From positions 7,006,001 through 7,070,000 of the forward strand of contig NZ_JAFQ01000004.1 in the NCBI RefSeq assembly GCF_000526215.1: a stretch of DNA of 64,000 bases. Direction: 5' to 3'. This DNA is from Nocardia sp. BMG51109 (GTDB lineage: Bacteria > Actinomycetota > Actinomycetes > Mycobacteriales > Mycobacteriaceae). Positions within the stretch are counted from its first letter, which is position 1. Each line of letters begins with the position of its first letter. Both the position numbers and the translations under genes were made by a program. Positions 30,959 to 41,968 of the stretch are shown piece by piece. The notes under the pieces were generated by a model. It was not told the DNA's origin and ran no database searches. It saw only the letters and a program-made list of their open reading frames with translations.

Positions 30959-32413
30959 GTGTCGTCACCGCAGGTACTCATCGCCGGAGCCGGGCCGACC
31001 GGGCTCACCCTCGCCATCGACCTCGCCCGCCGCGGCATCGCGGTCCGCATCGTCGACGCCGCCGCGGAGTTCTTCGCCGGATCCCGCGGCGACGGCATCC
31101 AGCCGCGCACGCTCGAGGTGTTCGATGATCTCGGCGTGCTCGCGGCGGTACTCGCCGCCGGAATGCCGCCGGCACCGATGCGGGTGTACCTCGGCGGGCA
31201 GTTCGTCGACGAGCGCCGCATGACAGAGGTCAACGAGCCGAGTCCGGCTGTGCCGTACCCGAATCCGTGGGTGCTCGGACAGTCCGGCACCGAGCGGATA
31301 CTACGTGGGCGCCTGGCGGAATTCGGGGTGCGCGTCGAATTGTCCACGGCACTCGCCGATTTCACCCAGGACGACGGCGGCGTCGGCGCCACGCTCACCC
31401 GTCCGGACGGCACCGAGATGGTGCGCGCCGACTATCTGGTGGGCGCCGACGGCGGCCGCAGCACCGTGCGCAAGAAGCTCGCGATTCCCTTCGAGGGCAG
31501 CACCGACGGCTCGATCCGGATGCTGCTCGGCGACGTCCGCGTCGACGCGCTCGAGCACGGCTACGGCTACTGGTTCGCCGGGCCGGACGAGCCGATGAAC
31601 GGAATCGCGTTGACCCCCTTGCCCGGCGGGCGGCTGTTCCAGTTCGCGGCGCCGCTGGCCGAGGACGCCGAGCCGACGCGCGCGGTGCTGCAAGAGTACG
31701 TCGATCGCGTCGGCGGGCGCACCGACCTGGTACTCGCCGAACCAGCCTGGTCGACGGTCTGGCGGCCGAACGTCCGTCTGGCGCAGCGCTTCCGGTCCGG
31801 GCGGGTCTTCCTTGCCGGCGATGCCGCCCACGTGCATCCGCCGACCGGCGGACAGGGGATGAACACCGGCATCCAGGACGCCTACAACCTCGGCTGGAAA
31901 CTCGCGGCCGCCTTGCGGAACGACCCGCAGCCCGGTGACGACATCGAGGCACTGCTCGACAGCTACGAGTCCGAGCGGCGCGCGGTCGCCGCCCGGGTGC
32001 TCGGCGTCAGTACCGCCCTGCTCGACAAGCACGTCGCGGGTGACGAGGACGCGATGCGCCGCGGGGCCGAGACCCGGCAGCTGGACATCACCTATCGCCT
32101 GCCCGGCGCGACCGGCGCGCTGGTCTCCGGCGACCGCGCACCCGACGCTCCCCTGCGGCGGGCCGACGGGACCGAGATCCGCCTGTTCGACCTGTTCCGG
32201 GGGCCGCACGCCACACTGTTGTCGTTCGGCGCACCGGCGGCGCCGAGTCCCGAAGGCAGCGCGGCGTTTTCGATCGTCGGACCGGATCGTTCACCGGCCG
32301 GCGGCGAGCTCGTCGCGGTCGAGGGGCATGCCTTCGCCGACTACGCCGCCACCACCGGCACCCGGGTGCTCGTACGGCCGGACGGCCATCTGGCCTGGCG
32401 TACCGACTCCTGA
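30959..32413 (+). CDS. FAD-dependent aromatic monooxygenase (PheA/TetX/RdmE group)
   Basis: A 484-residue group A flavoprotein hydroxylase. It has an N-terminal GxGxxG (VLIAGAGPTGLTLAIDLARR), the DG motif YLVGADGGRSTVRK, and the second FAD motif VFLAGDAAHVHPPTGGQGMN. A C-terminal thioredoxin-like domain follows, as in polyketide and rifampicin hydroxylases. It uses NAD(P)H and oxygen to hydroxylate an aromatic substrate. GTG at 30959 follows GGAGGAAGC. Control by the divergent TetR suggests induction by its substrate, perhaps a xenobiotic or antibiotic. Confidence 0.9.
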   Translation: MSSPQVLIAGAGPTGLTLAIDLARRGIAVRIVDAAAEFFAGSRGDGIQPRTLEVFDDLGVLAAVLAAGMPPAPMRVYLGGQFVDERRMTEVNEPSPAVPYPNPWVLGQSGTERILRGRLAEFGVRVELSTALADFTQDDGGVGATLTRPDGTEMVRADYLVGADGGRSTVRKKLAIPFEGSTDGSIRMLLGDVRVDALEHGYGYWFAGPDEPMNGIALTPLPGGRLFQFAAPLAEDAEPTRAVLQEYVDRVGGRTDLVLAEPAWSTVWRPNVRLAQRFRSGRVFLAGDAAHVHPPTGGQGMNTGIQDAYNLGWKLAAALRNDPQPGDDIEALLDSYESERRAVAARVLGVSTALLDKHVAGDEDAMRRGAETRQLDITYRLPGATGALVSGDRAPDAPLRRADGTEIRLFDLFRGPHATLLSFGAPAAPSPEGSAAFSIVGPDRSPAGGELVAVEGHAFADYAATTGTRVLVRPDGHLAWRTDS

Positions 32414-32789
32414 CCCCCGTGAGGCGCATGCGACGGGGCGGAGCGGAATCGGTCGGCCCCGCCGCGATGCCGGCCCGGACCCGGCGGGACGGATCCGGCC
32501 GGCGCGGTTCGGCGACAGCCGCGGAACCGGCCGGCCGGTAACGGCCGATCCGGTCGCTCGGTACGCGATGATGCGGGCGGGCGTGTCCGCTGCTACCCGC
32601 CCTATCTCGTCCGACCAGGAACGGGCCGGGTGTCAAGACGGGTGACCCGCCCGCATCGGCGTGCGGGGCATGATGGATGATCTGTGCTGCCGCGCAAGCC
32701 GATTCGCCCGGTTCGTCGTACCGTCGTACGGTGATCGGACGGCCGCTCGGGCGGCCCGCAGGTGACGCATCGATCAGGGGTTGATCAGG
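32414..32789. other. Gap with promoter for the NERD-like gene
   Basis: No gene is supported. A GGCCGC-TCGG-GCGGCC hairpin lies at 32741-32756 and TACGGT at 32727-32732 could be a -10 box for the downstream gene. Confidence 0.4.
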
Positions 32790-34208
32790 ATGTTGGTGAA
32801 GGTCCGCAACGACGACCCGTCGCGACTGTCCAGTACCGAGCGGACGGTGGTGAACTGGTTGAAGTCGTGGACCGGCTCGCATGCGCTGTCCGGTATCGCG
32901 GTCGTGCAGGCGCAGGGCGCCGATCTCGTCGTGTGGACACCCAAGACGTGCGTGGTGGTCGTGATCAAGGGCTTCACCGAGCGGATCAACGGCCCGCTGA
33001 CCGTCGCCGACGCCGCGCCGTGGACGATCGAGGGCCGGATCGCGCCGCTCGAGGGGGTGCGGGACGGCACCGAGCCGATGAACGAGGTGCGCACCCGCAC
33101 CACCGAGATCGAACGGGTGCTGCGCGCGGCGCCCGGCCGCGAACACGTCGCGGTGATGGGCATAGTCCTGGTGATTCCGCAGCTGGGCACGCGGGTCAGC
33201 CTGGACAAGAGCACCCTGCCGCCCGGCCTGGACGTGGTGGTCGGCGACGGGCCGTCCTCGCTGCGCGCCTACTTCGCCCGCATCACCGGCACCGATGACG
33301 GCACCGGGGTGCCGGGGCCCGCCGCGGCGGGCCCGGACTCCTGGGATGCCGCGCAGGTGAGCCAGGCGCTCGGCGCCCTCGGATTCGCCGCCGCCGCAAC
33401 CTATTCCGATCTGATCACCGAGGGCTTCCCGTCGCCGCGCGCCGACGGTACCGCGCAACGGCCCGCGGCCGAGCCGGCCCGGGCGGCCGCGCCCGTCGCG
33501 CCGATCCCGGCCGCCGCACCGCTGCCACCGGTCTCCCACACCGCCGCGGGCACGCCGCCCCCGCCGACCGCTCCGGTACCACCCCCGGCCCGCGGCCCGG
33601 CCCCGATTCCCACTCCGTCCGGCCCGCCGACCGCACCGCCTGCCCAGCCCGCGGGCCGGCGGTCGCGGAACCGTGAATTCTCGTCCTCCGCATCGAGTCA
33701 CGGACGCAGACAGCCGGAATTCGCCTCGGCCGCACCGGGATACAGTACGCCGCAACGGGAATCCGCCTCCGCCGCACCGGCATACGCGCAGCGCGGCTAC
33801 GGCGCGGGGCAGCCCTCGTATCCCTCACCCGCGCAGCCGTATTCGGTCCCGTTCGAACCGCGGCCGCCCAAGCCGCCGCGCCGCCGCGGCCGCGGCATCG
33901 TCCCGCTCGTGATTCTGGGCATCCTCGTGCTGATCCTGGCCGTCGCCGCCCTGTGCAGCAGGGGCGGTGACGACAAGCCCTCCTCCCCCGCGCCTGTCTC
34001 GACCCCGGCCGGATCCACCGCACCGCAGACCGCGGCCCCCGACGTGACGATCCCCTCGGAAACCCCCGCCCCGGCCTGCTACCCGCTCCAGCCCGACTGC
34101 CCGGCGGAGGGAGTCGCGCCGGGGCCGTTCGCACCCGAACCCCCCGCCCCGGCCGAACCGGCCCCGGCCGAACCCGCACCGGCCGACCAGTTCGCACCCG
34201 CCGAGTAG
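32790..34208 (+). CDS. NERD-like membrane-anchored protein with proline-rich regions
   Basis: A 472-residue protein in three parts. Residues about 1-170 resemble a NERD (nuclease-related) domain: LSSTERTVVNWLKSW, GADLVVWTPKTCVVVVIKGF. A proline/alanine-rich low-complexity region follows to about residue 365. One transmembrane helix (VPLVILGILVLILAVAALC) is followed by a proline-rich tail with repeated PAPAE. The soluble domain is therefore probably cytosolic and the tail outside. Function is unknown; NERD domains are suspected in DNA processing. ATG at 32790 has GGGG eight bases upstream; a TTG at 32781 is an alternative. Confidence 0.75.
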   Translation: MLVKVRNDDPSRLSSTERTVVNWLKSWTGSHALSGIAVVQAQGADLVVWTPKTCVVVVIKGFTERINGPLTVADAAPWTIEGRIAPLEGVRDGTEPMNEVRTRTTEIERVLRAAPGREHVAVMGIVLVIPQLGTRVSLDKSTLPPGLDVVVGDGPSSLRAYFARITGTDDGTGVPGPAAAGPDSWDAAQVSQALGALGFAAAATYSDLITEGFPSPRADGTAQRPAAEPARAAAPVAPIPAAAPLPPVSHTAAGTPPPPTAPVPPPARGPAPIPTPSGPPTAPPAQPAGRRSRNREFSSSASSHGRRQPEFASAAPGYSTPQRESASAAPAYAQRGYGAGQPSYPSPAQPYSVPFEPRPPKPPRRRGRGIVPLVILGILVLILAVAALCSRGGDDKPSSPAPVSTPAGSTAPQTAAPDVTIPSETPAPACYPLQPDCPAEGVAPGPFAPEPPAPAEPAPAEPAPADQFAPAE

Positions 34209-34729
34209 CCGCGCTCGCCGAACGACCGGCGCCACAGCAGAACCGGCGGTGTCGGCCTCGATCGAACCGCGCCCAGCGGTCTCGTACCCGCGGCGTGACG
34301 CGGCGGCAACGCACCGTGGGCCGGCTCACCGGTCCAGCACGCGCTGCTGCCGGGATTCCGGACGCCGCGGCACCCGATGCACCTGCCGTCGGCACAGCCA
34401 CATCCCTTCGGCACAACGACATCGGTGCACCGAGCACTCCGCACCCACAGGGCGGCCACCGGGCCTGCCCGCGGTCACCGGACAGTCCGTACCCGCCGCG
34501 CAGTCAGTACCCTCGAACGACACCGTCTCGAACTGCCAATCGCCGCAACTGAAAACACGGAAGCGGTGAACACTGCCGACCGCCCGTCCGGGCAAGCGGG
34601 AACTGCCGACGGACACGGACGATCAGGCGTACCGACCGTCCGTGGGCAATTCGTGCCACGCGGGAGTACCGGCCCGAGCCGGGTGCCGGACCCACCACGA
34701 CCGAAGTGTTCGGCCCGGCGCCTCGAGCG
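34209..34729. other. Gene-free gap between convergent genes
   Basis: The 521 bases between the NERD-like gene and ctaB show no supportable ORF, RNA or strong hairpin. Confidence 0.4.
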
Positions 34730-35716
34730 TCAGCCGAACAGGGTGTGCCCGATGGTGTGCCAACCGAGGACCGAATCGACGGCCAGGCCGCAGAAGACAA
34801 CGGCGAGATAATTGTTCGACTGCAGGAACAGGCGCAGCGGTTTCACCGATTCACCGCGCCGGACGCCGGCGTAGAGCTGGTGCGCCATCAGCAGGAACCA
34901 CGCGCCGGCGGCGATCGCCACCGCCGCATACACCACGCCGGTGGCGGGAATCAGGGCCAGCGTCGCGGCGACCGTCAGCCACGTGTAAATGACGATCTGC
35001 TTGGTCACGGCCTGCTCGGTGGCGACCACCGGCAGCATCGGCACCCCGGCCGCGCGGTAGTCCTCGCGGTAGCGCATGGCCAGCGCCCAGGTGTGCGGCG
35101 GCGTCCAGAAGAAGATCACCAGGAACAGCACGACGGCGGGCCAGCCGATCGTCCCGGTCGCCGCCGACCAGCCGACCAGCGCGGGCATGCACCCGGCCGC
35201 GCCGCCCCACACGACGTTCTGCGAGGTGCGGCGCTTCAAACCGAGGGTGTAGACGAAGACGTAGAACAGGATGGTCGCGACGACCAGCAGCCCGGACAGC
35301 AGATTCGCCTGCCACCACAGCCACCCGAACGACCCGATGCCCAGCGCGGTGCCGAAGACGAACGCGTTGCGGGTGGGCACCGCGTCGCGCGCCAGCGGCC
35401 GCTTCGAGGTCCGCTTCATCACCTTGTCGATATCGGCGTCGGCCACGCAGTTGAGCGTGTTGGCGCTCGCGGCGCCCATCCAGCCGCCGAACAGCGTGGC
35501 GAGGATCAGCCGGATGTCGACGTGCCCGCGGTCGGCCAGCAGCATGGTCGGAATGGTCGCGACCAGCAGCAGCTCGATGACGCGCGGCTTGGTCAGCGCG
35601 ATGTAGGCCAGCACGCGGCGGGCCAGCGCCGACAGCGGACCGGTGCCGGTGACACGATCGGCCAGCGCCGTCGCGGAGGAGCCGTGGGCACCACCCGGCT
35701 GTTGCCCAATCCGCAC
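34730..35716 (-). CDS. ctaB: Protohaem IX farnesyltransferase (haem O synthase) CtaB
   Basis: A 328-residue UbiA-type prenyltransferase with nine hydrophobic helices. It attaches farnesyl to haem B, the step before CtaA. The aspartate-rich motif is [20 protein letters not shown], and the second motif region is [20 protein letters not shown] at 35716 is supported by GAGGAG six bases upstream; an ATG eight codons earlier is possible. It is divergent from tkt, as in mycobacteria. Confidence 0.94.
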   Translation of the reverse strand: MRIGQQPGGAHGSSATALADRVTGTGPLSALARRVLAYIALTKPRVIELLLVATIPTMLLADRGHVDIRLILATLFGGWMGAASANTLNCVADADIDKVMKRTSKRPLARDAVPTRNAFVFGTALGIGSFGWLWWQANLLSGLLVVATILFYVFVYTLGLKRRTSQNVVWGGAAGCMPALVGWSAATGTIGWPAVVLFLVIFFWTPPHTWALAMRYREDYRAAGVPMLPVVATEQAVTKQIVIYTWLTVAATLALIPATGVVYAAVAIAAGAWFLLMAHQLYAGVRRGESVKPLRLFLQSNNYLAVVFCGLAVDSVLGWHTIGHTLFG

Positions 35717-36158
35717 TGTTTCTCCTCGCAGGTGGTGCATCGATCCGGTTCGGGAAACTGCAGCGCGCCGCCCTCGGACCGCATTCCCGGCGGGGCTGGT
35801 CCGGGGCGCGGCGCTGCAACTACTACAGGCGATGGTAGACCCAGGACGGTTCCGCACCCGCACCCACCCGCCGCGAACGTGCCGGTGCCGCAGGCCCTGT
35901 GCGCGTTCCGTCGAGCACTACAGACACCGGCGACACACCGCGACACGCCGCATTCCGGCCGAACACCACGGGTCACGGTCCGTCGACGGCCACCCGCACC
36001 CCCCGAATTCGGTGACGAACCCGTGACACGGGGCCCGTCGTTGCAGGGTTCCCGCATCCCGGATTCGGTCGGCCTCTAGGGTGGGGGTAGATCCAGCCGC
36101 AAGCACCCCCGCCGCCGTAAATCGCATAGTTGACGAGAAGGTCAGGAGAACCTCGGTC
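35717..36158. promoter_or_regulatory. Divergent ctaB/tkt promoter region
   Basis: On the ctaB side, TACCAT (35832-35837, minus strand) inside a CTACCATCG context matches the ctaA -10 region, and TGTAGTAGTTG follows just downstream. It thus shares words with the ctaA promoter. On the tkt side TAGGGT (about 36076) could be a -10 box giving a leader of some 75 bases. No gene is seen. Confidence 0.4.
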
Positions 36159-38303
36159 GTGTCAGTCACAGACGACATCCGCGCCCTCACCCAGCCGAAC
36201 CACCCGGCCGACTGGACCGATCTGGACACCAGGGCCGTCGACACCATCCGCGTGCTCGCGGCGGATGCGGTGCAGACCGCCGGTAACGGCCATCCGGGCA
36301 CCGCGATGAGCCTCGCCCCGCTCGCCTACACCCTCTACCAGCGGGTGATGAACTACGACCCCGCCGACCCGGACTGGGTGGGCCGCGACCGCTTCGTGCT
36401 GTCCTGCGGGCACTCCAGCCTCACCCAATACATCCAGCTGTATCTGGCGGGCATCGGCCTGGAGCTCGACGACCTGAAGACCCTGCGCAAGTGGGGTTCG
36501 CTGACCCCGGGCCACCCGGAGTTCCGGCATACGCCCGGCGTCGAGATCACCACCGGCCCGCTCGGCCAGGGACTGGCGTCGGCGGTCGGCATGGCGATGG
36601 CGGCGCGGCGCGAGCGCGGCCTGTTCGATCCGTCCGCCGCGCAGGGTGAGAGCCCGTTCGACCACCATGTCTACGTGATCGCCTCCGACGGTGACATCGA
36701 GGAGGGCGTGACCTCCGAGGCGTCGTCGCTGGCCGGTACCCAGCAGCTGGGCAACCTGGTCGTGATCTACGACGACAACAAGATCTCCATCGAGGACGAC
36801 ACCGCCATCGCCCTGAGCGAGGACACCGCCGCGCGCTACCGCTCCTACGGCTGGCACGTGCAGGTGGTCGAGGGCGGCGAGGACGTGGTCGCGATCGAGC
36901 AGGCGATCGCCGAGGCGAAGGCGGTGGCCGACAAGCCCTCGTTCATCCTGCTGCGCACCATCATCGGCTACCCGGCCCCGAACAAGATGAACACCGGCGC
37001 CGCACACGGCGCCGCGCTGGGCGCCGACGAGGTCGCCGGCACCAAGGAGGCGCTGGGCTTCGACCCCGAGCAGAGCTTCGTGGTCGACGACGCGATCATC
37101 GACCACACCCGCCGCAACGCCGCCGACCGCGCCAAGGCCGCCCGCGCCGCCTGGCAGGAGCAGTTCGACGCGTGGGCCCAGGCCAATCCGGACAACAAGG
37201 AGCTGTTCGACCGCCTGTGGGCGCGTCGGCTGCCGGACGGCTGGACCGAGGCGCTGCCGTCCTACGAGGTCGACCCCGGTGGCGTCGCCACCCGCAAGGC
37301 CACCGGCAAGGTGCTCGCCGCGCTGGCACCGGTGCTGCCCGAATTGTGGGGCGGCTCGGCCGATCTCGCCGAATCCAACAACACCACCATGCCCGGCGTC
37401 CCGAGCTTCGGCCCGGAGTCGATCTCGACCGGTATGTGGAAGGCGAACCCGTACGGCCGCACCCTGCACTTCGGCGTCCGCGAGCACGCCATGGGCGCGA
37501 TCCTCAACGGCATCGCGCTGCACGGCCCCACCCGGCCTTACGGCGGCACCTTCCTGGTGTTCTCCGACTACATGCGCCCGGCCGTGCGGCTGGCCGCGCT
37601 GATGCGGGTGCCGGCGGTCTACGTCTGGACGCACGACTCGATCGGCCTGGGCGAGGACGGCCCGACCCATCAGCCGATCGAGCACCTGGCCGCGCTGCGC
37701 GCCATCCCGGGCCTGAACGTGGTGCGCCCGGGCGACGCCAACGAGACCGTGCACGCCTGGCGCGCCGTGCTGGAACTGGAGAGCGGCGACCATCGCACGC
37801 ACTTCTCGGTATCGGAGAAGCCGCATATCGACGGCCCCTCGGCGCTCGCGCTGACCCGCCAGAACGTGCCGGTGCTGGCGGGCACCAGCTACGAGGGCGT
37901 GCGCCGCGGCGGCTACGTCCTGGCCGAATCCTCCACCGGCACACCGCAGGTGATCCTGGTCGCTACCGGTTCCGAACTGCAACTCGCGGTCGAGGCCCGG
38001 ACTACTCTGGAGTCGCAGGGCATCGGCACCCGCGTGGTCTCGATGCCGTGTGTGGAGTGGTTCGACGCGCAGGAGCAGGCCTACCGCGACGAGGTGCTGC
38101 CGCCCGCGATCCGCGCCCGCGTCGCCGTCGAGGCCGGGATCTCGATGCCGTGGTACCGGTTCGTCGGCGAGACCGGCGAGATCGTGTCGATCGAGCACTT
38201 CGGTGCGTCGGCCGACTACAAGACTCTGTTCCGCGAATTCGGCTTCACCGCCGAGGCAGTCACGCAGGCCGCTCTGCGCTCCGTCGACAAGGTGAAGGGA
38301 TAA
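36159..38303 (+). CDS. tkt: Transketolase
   Basis: A 714-residue thiamine-diphosphate enzyme of the non-oxidative pentose-phosphate pathway, moving two-carbon units between sugar phosphates. Visible are [16 protein letters not shown], the ThDP/Mg motif [16 protein letters not shown], and [19 protein letters not shown] in the pyrimidine-binding domain. GTG at 36159 ([10 protein letters not shown]) follows GGAGAA. It heads the tkt-tal-zwf-opcA-pgl operon, with tal five bases after its stop. Confidence 0.97.
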   Translation: MSVTDDIRALTQPNHPADWTDLDTRAVDTIRVLAADAVQTAGNGHPGTAMSLAPLAYTLYQRVMNYDPADPDWVGRDRFVLSCGHSSLTQYIQLYLAGIGLELDDLKTLRKWGSLTPGHPEFRHTPGVEITTGPLGQGLASAVGMAMAARRERGLFDPSAAQGESPFDHHVYVIASDGDIEEGVTSEASSLAGTQQLGNLVVIYDDNKISIEDDTAIALSEDTAARYRSYGWHVQVVEGGEDVVAIEQAIAEAKAVADKPSFILLRTIIGYPAPNKMNTGAAHGAALGADEVAGTKEALGFDPEQSFVVDDAIIDHTRRNAADRAKAARAAWQEQFDAWAQANPDNKELFDRLWARRLPDGWTEALPSYEVDPGGVATRKATGKVLAALAPVLPELWGGSADLAESNNTTMPGVPSFGPESISTGMWKANPYGRTLHFGVREHAMGAILNGIALHGPTRPYGGTFLVFSDYMRPAVRLAALMRVPAVYVWTHDSIGLGEDGPTHQPIEHLAALRAIPGLNVVRPGDANETVHAWRAVLELESGDHRTHFSVSEKPHIDGPSALALTRQNVPVLAGTSYEGVRRGGYVLAESSTGTPQVILVATGSELQLAVEARTTLESQGIGTRVVSMPCVEWFDAQEQAYRDEVLPPAIRARVAVEAGISMPWYRFVGETGEIVSIEHFGASADYKTLFREFGFTAEAVTQAALRSVDKVKG

Positions 38304-38308
38304 AGCGA

Positions 38309-39439
38309 ATGGCACAGAACGAGAAACTCGCCGCACTGTCCGCAGCGGGAGTGTCGGTGTGGCTCGACGATCTGTCGCGCGACCGCATCCGGTCCGGCAA
38401 TCTCGCCGAACTCATCGCCACCCGCAGCGTCGTCGGCGTGACCACCAACCCGACCATCTTCCAGGGCGCGCTGAGCAAGGGCCACGCCTACGACGAACAG
38501 GTCAGGGAGCTGGCCGCCCGGGGCGCCGACGTGGAGTCGGCGATCCGCACCATCACCACCGACGACGTGCGCGCCGCGTGCGATGTGTTCGCCGAGACCT
38601 TCGAGGCGAGCGGCGGGGTGGACGGCCGGGTGTCCATCGAGGTCGATCCGCGGCTGGCCTTCGACAGCGACAAGACGGTCGCGCAGGCGGTCGAACTGTG
38701 GAAGATCGTCGACCGGCCGAATCTGTTCATCAAGATCCCCGCGACCGAGGCCGGCCTGCCCGCGATCACCAAGGTGATCACGGAAGGCATCAGCGTGAAC
38801 GTGACGCTGATCTTCTCGGTGGCCCGCTACCGCAGCGTGATGGGCGCCTACCTGGACGGCCTGCGCAATGCCCGGATCGCCGGACACGACCTGGCCCGGA
38901 TCCATTCCGTCGCTTCGTTCTTCGTCTCCCGAGTGGACACCGAGATCGACAAGCGGCTGGAGGCGATCGGCACGCCGGAGGCCCTGGAACTGCGCGGCCA
39001 GGCGGGAATCGCCAACGCGCGCTTGGCCTACGCCGAATATCAGGACGTCTTCGACGGCGGCAACCACACCTCGACGTTCGCGCACCTGTCCTCGGCCGGG
39101 GCCAACCGGCAGCGCCCGCTGTGGGCGTCGACGGGCGTGAAGAACCCGGAGTACTCCGACACGATGTACATCACCGAACTGGTGGCGCCCAATACGGTGA
39201 ACACGTTGCCGGAGAAGACCCTCGAGGCCTATGCCGACCACGGCGACCAGCGCGGCGACGCGGTGTCCGGCACGGCGGCGCAGGCCCAGGAGGTCTTCGA
39301 CAGGCTGGCCGCGGTCGGCGTCGATCTCGACGACGTCTTCGTCGTGCTCGAGCGCGAGGGCGTCGAGAAGTTCGAGAAGTCGTGGGAGGACCTGCTCTCC
39401 GCGACCGCCGCCGAGCTGCAGAGCACCGGAGGACAATAA
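38309..39439 (+). CDS. tal: Transaldolase
   Basis: A 376-residue transaldolase of the long actinobacterial type. It moves a dihydroxyacetone unit through a Schiff base on the lysine in [12 protein letters not shown]. Family motifs [15 protein letters not shown] and [14 protein letters not shown] are present. It starts five bases after tkt and ends five bases before zwf. Confidence 0.97.
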   Translation: MAQNEKLAALSAAGVSVWLDDLSRDRIRSGNLAELIATRSVVGVTTNPTIFQGALSKGHAYDEQVRELAARGADVESAIRTITTDDVRAACDVFAETFEASGGVDGRVSIEVDPRLAFDSDKTVAQAVELWKIVDRPNLFIKIPATEAGLPAITKVITEGISVNVTLIFSVARYRSVMGAYLDGLRNARIAGHDLARIHSVASFFVSRVDTEIDKRLEAIGTPEALELRGQAGIANARLAYAEYQDVFDGGNHTSTFAHLSSAGANRQRPLWASTGVKNPEYSDTMYITELVAPNTVNTLPEKTLEAYADHGDQRGDAVSGTAAQAQEVFDRLAAVGVDLDDVFVVLEREGVEKFEKSWEDLLSATAAELQSTGGQ

Positions 39440-39444
39440 CCGCG

Positions 39445-41007
39445 ATGGCCGGCGCAGAGACGACGGCCGCGCCGGGGAATCCGCTGCGCGAAGAGCGCGA
39501 CAAGCGGCTTCCCCGGATCGCGGGCCCGTGCAGCATGGTGATCTTCGGCGTCACCGGAGACCTGTCCCGCAAGAAACTGATGCCGGCCATCTACGATCTC
39601 GCCAACCGCGGGCTGCTGCCGCCCGGGTTCGCGCTGGTCGGCTTCGCCCGCCGGGACTACGCCGACGAGGACTTCGCGAACGTCGTGCTGGAGGCGGTGA
39701 AACAGCACGCGCGCACGCCCTTCCGCCAGGAGGTCTGGGATCAGCTGTCCGAGGGCATCCGCTTCGTCAAGGGCACCTTCGAGGACGACGCCGCCTTCTC
39801 CCAGCTCGCGACCACGCTGAAACAGCTCGACCAGGAGCGCGGCACCGGCGGCAATCACGCGTTCTACCTGTCGATTCCGCCGAACGCGTTTCCCCTTGTG
39901 CTGGAACAGCTTTCCCGCACCGGCCTGGCGCAGCCCCCGGATCCGGGTGCGGGACGGCCGAAGCCGTGGCGGCGGGTGGTCATCGAGAAGCCGTTCGGGC
40001 ACGACCTGGAGAGCGCCCAGGAGCTCAACGCCCTGGTGAACCGGGTGTTCCCCGAGGAGACGGTGTTCCGCATCGATCACTATCTCGGCAAGGAGACGGT
40101 GCAGAACCTGCTGGCGCTGCGCTTCGCCAACGAGATGTTCGAGCCGATCTGGAGCGCCAACTTCGTCGACCACGTGCAGATCACGATGGCCGAGGACATC
40201 GGATTGGGCGGGCGCGCAGGCTATTACGACGGCATCGGCGCGGCCCGCGATGTCATACAGAACCATCTGCTGCAGCTGCTGGCGCTGACCACGATGGAGG
40301 ATCCGGTCAACTTCCAGCCCCGGCAGTTGCAGATCGAGAAGCTCAAGGTGCTGTCGGCGACGAAACTCGTCGAGCCGCTGGACGAGACCACCGCCCGCGG
40401 CCAGTACACCGAGGGCTGGCAGGGCAGCGAGAAGGTTGCGGGGCTGCTGCAGGAGGAGGGCTTCGACCCCAACTCCCGCACCGAGACCTACGCGGCGATC
40501 ACCCTGAGCGTCGACACCCGGCGCTGGGCCGGGGTGCCGTTCTACCTGCGCACCGGAAAACGCCTGGGCCGCAGGGTGACCGAGATCGCGGTGCTGTTCA
40601 AGCGGGCGCCGCACCTGCCGTTCGACCAGACCATGACCGAGGAGCTGGGCCAGAACGCCCTGGTGATCCGGGTGCAGCCGGACGAGGGCATCACCCTGCG
40701 GTTCGGCTCCAAGGTGCCCGGGTCGAGCATGGAGGTCCGCGACGTCAGCATGGACTTCAGCTACGGCGAGTCGTTCACCGAATCCTCGCCGGAGGCCTAC
40801 GAGCGGTTGATCCTCGACATGCTGCTCGGCGAGCCCTCGCTGTTCCCCGTCAACGAGGAGGTCGAACTGTCCTGGCGCATCCTCGATCCCGTGCTCGAGC
40901 ACTGGGCCGACGACGGCAAACCCGAACCCTACGAGGCCGGCACGTGGGGCCCCGCGTCGGCCGACGAGATGCTCGCCCGCACCGGGCGGGAATGGCGGCG
41001 GCCGTGA
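39445..41007 (+). CDS. zwf: Glucose-6-phosphate 1-dehydrogenase
   Basis: A 520-residue enzyme oxidising glucose 6-phosphate to 6-phosphogluconolactone with NADP+. It has the dinucleotide-binding FGVTGDLSRKKLMPA and the substrate/catalytic RIDHYLGKETVQN. It corresponds to Zwf2 (Rv1447c) and normally works with OpcA, encoded 16 bases downstream. Confidence 0.97.
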   Translation: MAGAETTAAPGNPLREERDKRLPRIAGPCSMVIFGVTGDLSRKKLMPAIYDLANRGLLPPGFALVGFARRDYADEDFANVVLEAVKQHARTPFRQEVWDQLSEGIRFVKGTFEDDAAFSQLATTLKQLDQERGTGGNHAFYLSIPPNAFPLVLEQLSRTGLAQPPDPGAGRPKPWRRVVIEKPFGHDLESAQELNALVNRVFPEETVFRIDHYLGKETVQNLLALRFANEMFEPIWSANFVDHVQITMAEDIGLGGRAGYYDGIGAARDVIQNHLLQLLALTTMEDPVNFQPRQLQIEKLKVLSATKLVEPLDETTARGQYTEGWQGSEKVAGLLQEEGFDPNSRTETYAAITLSVDTRRWAGVPFYLRTGKRLGRRVTEIAVLFKRAPHLPFDQTMTEELGQNALVIRVQPDEGITLRFGSKVPGSSMEVRDVSMDFSYGESFTESSPEAYERLILDMLLGEPSLFPVNEEVELSWRILDPVLEHWADDGKPEPYEAGTWGPASADEMLARTGREWRRP

Positions 41008-41023
41008 CTCAGGAGTCGATCCG

Positions 41024-41932
41024 ATGATCGTCGACATGCCCGCGACCGATACCCGGTCGGTCGCCAAGCGTCTGGTCAAGCTGCGCGAGAGCAACGGCGT
41101 CATCACCACGGGCCGGGTGCTGACGCTGGTGGTGTGCACGCTCGACAGTTCCGAGGCCGAGGACGCCATCGATGCCGCCAACGACGCCAGCCGCGAACAT
41201 CCGTGCCGCGTCATCGTTCTCGCCCGCGGCGACCGCTTCGCCGACACCCGGCTGGACGCCCAGATCCGCGTGGGCGGCGATGCGGGCGCGGCCGAGGTCA
41301 TAGTCCTGCGGTTGCAGGGCGATCTGGTCAATCACGAGAGCAGCGTGGTCATACCGTTCCTGTTGCCCGACACCCCGGTGGTGGCGTGGTGGCCGCGCGG
41401 GGCGCCGGAGTTCCCCTCGAAGGATTCGGTGGGGCGCCTCGCGCTGCGGCGCATCACCGACTCCACCTTCGCGCCGGATCCGCGGGAGGCGATCGGCAAG
41501 CGGCTGGCCTCACACGCACCCGGAAACACCGATCTGGCGTGGAGCCGGATCACCTACTGGCGGGCGCTGCTGGCGTCCGCGCTCGACGAACCGCCGTACG
41601 AGGCGGTGGATTCGGTGACCGTGTCGGGCCTGCGCGAGGAACCGGCGCTGGACATCCTGGCCGGCTGGCTGGCGGCCCGGCTGTCCTGTCCCGTGCACCG
41701 GCGGATCGGCGAGCTGCGGGTGGAACTGCACCGGCCGACGGTGTCGATCGCGATCTCCCGCCCGCAGACAGGCCGCACGGCCACCCTGTCCCGCACCGGC
41801 GAACCCGATCAGCGGTTCGCGCTCGCGCGCCGGGAGACCAAGGACTGTCTGGCCGAGGAACTGCGACGGCTGGACGACGACGAGATCTATGCCGAGGCAC
41901 TGTCCGGGATCGCCAAGGTGACCTACGAGTAA
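41024..41932 (+). CDS. opcA: Glucose-6-phosphate dehydrogenase assembly protein OpcA
   Basis: A 302-residue OpcA, needed for assembly and redox-dependent activation of G6PDH in actinobacteria and cyanobacteria. Family segments include TGRVLTLVVCTLDSSEAEDA, DTPVVAWWPRGAPEFPSKDS and ITDSTFAPDPREAI. AGGAG lies nine bases before the ATG. It sits between zwf and pgl in one operon. Confidence 0.95.
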   Translation: MIVDMPATDTRSVAKRLVKLRESNGVITTGRVLTLVVCTLDSSEAEDAIDAANDASREHPCRVIVLARGDRFADTRLDAQIRVGGDAGAAEVIVLRLQGDLVNHESSVVIPFLLPDTPVVAWWPRGAPEFPSKDSVGRLALRRITDSTFAPDPREAIGKRLASHAPGNTDLAWSRITYWRALLASALDEPPYEAVDSVTVSGLREEPALDILAGWLAARLSCPVHRRIGELRVELHRPTVSIAISRPQTGRTATLSRTGEPDQRFALARRETKDCLAEELRRLDDDEIYAEALSGIAKVTYE

Positions 41933-41968
41933 CCCCGATCCGGCCGTGCCGCGGACGAGAGGACGAGG

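Noticed and set aside
36162..38336. 724-codon minus-strand ORF
   Set aside because: It is antisense to transketolase, whose ThDP motifs are clear on the plus strand.
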